Source of the DNA: Anaerolineae bacterium
GTDB taxonomy: Bacteria; Chloroflexota; Anaerolineae; Promineifilales; Promineifilaceae
Direction: 5' to 3'
NCBI GenBank assembly: GCA_028284105.1
Contig: JANQSK010000517.1
Span: 1-7,802, forward strand
DNA length: 7,802 bases
The notes beneath the pieces are model-generated. The model had not been told where the DNA came from. It did no database searches and saw only the letters and a list, made by a program, of their open reading frames with translations. This document shows positions 6,727 to 7,802 of the stretch, in pieces (the first letter of the stretch is position 1; the number at the start of each line of letters is the position of its first letter). Both the position numbers and the translations under genes were made by a program.

Positions 6727-6755
6727 TTCTTATTGTGATCTACTTAAGGTAAAAT
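6727..6755 (+). promoter_or_regulatory. candidate promoter for the 177-residue protein gene
   Basis: TAAAAT (6750-6755, 5 of 6 to TATAAT) lies nine bases before the ATG at 6765. TTCTTA (6727-6732) is a poor -35 at 17 bp. The only purine-rich stretch, AAGG at 6746-6749, is 15 bases from the ATG, too far for normal initiation. A transcript starting near 6762 would have almost no leader. Confidence 0.4.
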
Positions 6756-6764
6756 TGAACTACC

Positions 6765-7298
6765 ATGTCTAAATACGAAGAAATTTGCAAATCTTACGCT
6801 GATGCCCGCCGCGCTTTTAGGGATTATGAAACAACCTGTCGCGACTTTGCCCGTGATTTAATTTACGGCATGATTGATTATTTTGAATGGCCCCAAGATC
6901 AAGAAATTACCTACATTCCTCTTGGTGAAGAAATCAGCCCGAATGATCGCTTTTATGCACTTGCCGGCGCAATGCGAATGGATGACCATGCGTTTTGGCA
7001 TTTTGGGGTTGAGCTAACTGTTCGAGAGGGCGTTACCAGCGGGCATTCTACACCGTTTTTGATGAGCTTTTTTATCAAAAAAACGGGTCCTCATTTTATT
7101 GTAAAATTAGGTGGAAACGGCCGTGAAATTAAAATTCATGAAAATAAGAAAAACGAGCTTGATCCATTTTACGAAGCCGTTTTTATGCAAATTGTTGATT
7201 TCTTTAGAAAAGGGTATATCGACGCCGTCACGAACCAGAATAAAGAACTCTCATTTATCACATTATCTCGTGGTGCAACAACAAACGCCGCTTCCTAA
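6765..7298 (+). CDS. hypothetical soluble protein, 177 residues
   Basis: I do not recognise this family. The frame is well formed and its codon usage resembles the neighbours. Residues 1-40 look like an amphipathic helical region (SYADARRAFRDYETTCRDFARDLI) ending in an aromatic patch (YFEW). Residues about 48-130 look like an alternating beta region (EITYIPLGEE, HFWHFGVELTV-like, LMSFFIKK, HFIVKLGGN). Residues about 131-155 are a charged helix (ELDPFYEAVFMQIVDFFRK). There is no signal peptide, no membrane helix and no clear catalytic or metal motif; Cys8 and Cys25 are isolated. It stands alone, with 262 bp before it and about 98 bp after it to the next start, so it is probably its own transcription unit. 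A cytosolic role is inferred from lack of export signals. Confidence 0.8.
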   Translation: MSKYEEICKSYADARRAFRDYETTCRDFARDLIYGMIDYFEWPQDQEITYIPLGEEISPNDRFYALAGAMRMDDHAFWHFGVELTVREGVTSGHSTPFLMSFFIKKTGPHFIVKLGGNGREIKIHENKKNELDPFYEAVFMQIVDFFRKGYIDAVTNQNKELSFITLSRGATTNAAS

Positions 7299-7328
7299 AA
7301 TGACCTATGATCTGGGATTAAATGTGGC

Positions 7329-7338
7329 TATCTAGATA
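7329..7338. repeat. 10-bp perfect palindrome after the 177-residue gene
   Basis: TATCTAGATA is self-complementary and lies 30 bases after the stop codon. A second, imperfect palindrome, CAAGAA-TT-TTCTTG (7354-7367), follows before the next promoter. Neither has a terminator-like T run. They may be binding sites or chance in AT-rich DNA. Confidence 0.25.
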
Positions 7339-7371
7339 CAATCGAGTGAATACCAAGAATTTTCTTGATTG

Positions 7372-7388
7372 AGTATAAATTGTATACT
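7372..7388. promoter_or_regulatory. 17-bp operator-like palindrome overlapping the methyltransferase -10 box
   Basis: AGTATA (7372-7377) and TATACT (7383-7388) are exact complements around AATTG. The right arm is also the best -10 hexamer (TATACT, 5 of 6). The ATG at 7397 follows after eight bases, so the transcript would have little or no leader. A protein bound to the palindrome would cover the -10 box and repress. That reading is an inference; a -10 box alone supplies part of the symmetry. Confidence 0.4.
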
Positions 7389-7396
7389 AGATGGTT

Positions 7397-7802
7397 ATGA
7401 TCAAAGTTGTTTCAAGCACCAGTAATCCAAGAATTAAGCAAATCAATAAGTTGAAACAGCGCCGTCAGCGAGATTTGGTGCAACAAACCGTGGTTGAAGG
7501 TGAACGTGAAGTTAATTTAGCGTTACAAAATGGTTTTGTGCCAAAAGAGGCATTTATTTGCCCTGAAATAATGGGTAAGATTAAGTGCGAACAACTTTTA
7601 CAATCTTTAGAGCAGTTAAATAGCAACCCTGATATTTTTGAAATTACCCCAGAGGTGTTTGCCAAAATCGCTTATCGAGAATCAAGCGGAGGCGTTTTGC
7701 TTACGCTTCCTTATTGGTCAGTCACATTAGAGGCTCTCGGTATGAGAAAACGGCCGTTTTATGCGGTCATTGAAAATGTAGAGAAGCCAGGGAATTTAGG
7801 GG
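7397..7802 (+). CDS. TrmH/SpoU-family RNA 2'-O-ribose methyltransferase, N-terminal part (cut by right edge)
   Basis: A frame of 135 codons stays open to the window end. Residues about 1-95 match the substrate-binding domain found ahead of SpoU methyltransferases: SSTSNPRIKQINKLKQRR, then VVEGEREVNLAL, where E-G (from VVEG) and the preceding basic helix are typical. ITPEVFAKIAYRESSGGVLL (around 80-100) matches the usual 'tp-v---ls-----gvl-v' joint. The frame then enters the SPOUT catalytic domain with VIENVEKPGNLG, the first conserved motif (E-x-x-x-x-P-G-N-L-G) that begins the knotted SAM-binding fold. Motifs 2 and 3 lie beyond the edge. The enzyme would methylate the 2'-OH of a ribose in rRNA or tRNA using SAM; the target cannot be told from this part. 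An in-frame ATG at 7391 is possible, but it falls at or before the predicted transcription start, so 7397 is preferred. Confidence 0.85.
   Translation, partial: MIKVVSSTSNPRIKQINKLKQRRQRDLVQQTVVEGEREVNLALQNGFVPKEAFICPEIMGKIKCEQLLQSLEQLNSNPDIFEITPEVFAKIAYRESSGGVLLTLPYWSVTLEALGMRKRPFYAVIENVEKPGNLG

Larger units (their letters stand above)
652..7757. repeat. ACGGCCGT highly iterated palindrome, ten dispersed copies
   Basis: Exact copies start at 652, 1669, 2164, 2563, 4681, 5019, 5386, 5936, 7117 and 7750. Base composition predicts about 0.1 copy in a window of this size. Six copies encode Thr-Ala-Val, two Asn-Gly-Arg, one an Arg-Pro-Phe in the third phase, and one is intergenic. Of the eleven CGGCCG hexamers seen, ten have A before and T after; the exception is at 3371. 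Eight of ten copies are preceded by A, and three extend to AAACGGCCGTTT. The spread over genes and phases points to selection or bias acting on DNA, not protein. Confidence 0.85.

Noticed and set aside
7465..7665. Minus-strand ORF within the methyltransferase gene
   Set aside because: Antisense to a frame with clear SpoU-family motifs; no supporting signals.

Overview
The window looks like chromosomal DNA from a free-living, mid-GC bacterium that respires aerobically. GC was judged by eye, not computed. The best guess is Chloroflexota (Anaerolineae-like). This rests on the large secreted protein (P-domain, cadherin-type repeats, a short FLPI linker, then a CARDB-like C-terminus) and on a caa3-type CtaG. 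It is an inference from style, with no marker gene behind it.

Layout: (1) 1-299, minus strand, the start of a small acidic protein that runs off the left edge. (2) 300-543, a divergent intergenic region with promoter-like boxes and a terminator-like hairpin. (3) 544-4653, a 1369-residue secreted protein of about ten beta-sandwich repeats. (4) 4794-5477, a single-pass membrane protein with a tryptophan-rich outer domain. (5) 5588-6502, the copper/cytochrome-oxidase assembly factor CtaG, whose start codon lies inside a perfect 12-bp inverted repeat. (6) 6503-6764, an AT-rich gap with several inverted repeats. (7) 6765-7298, an unrecognised 177-residue soluble protein. (8) From 7397 to the right edge, the N-terminal part of a TrmH/SpoU-type RNA 2'-O-ribose methyltransferase, with a palindrome over its -10 box. 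The genes do not form one obvious pathway. Only the 4794 gene and ctaG look like possible functional neighbours. No gene-free stretch exceeds 300 bases.

The strongest unexplained signal is at the DNA level. The 8-bp palindrome ACGGCCGT occurs ten times in 7.8 kb, against an expectation of about 0.1 from base composition. It appears in five different genes, in all three codon phases, and once between genes. It therefore behaves like a highly iterated palindrome, comparable in density to cyanobacterial HIP1 but with a different sequence. A second theme is that the last three genes lack a usable Shine-Dalgarno and instead carry a -10-like box at roughly the distance expected for leaderless transcripts.
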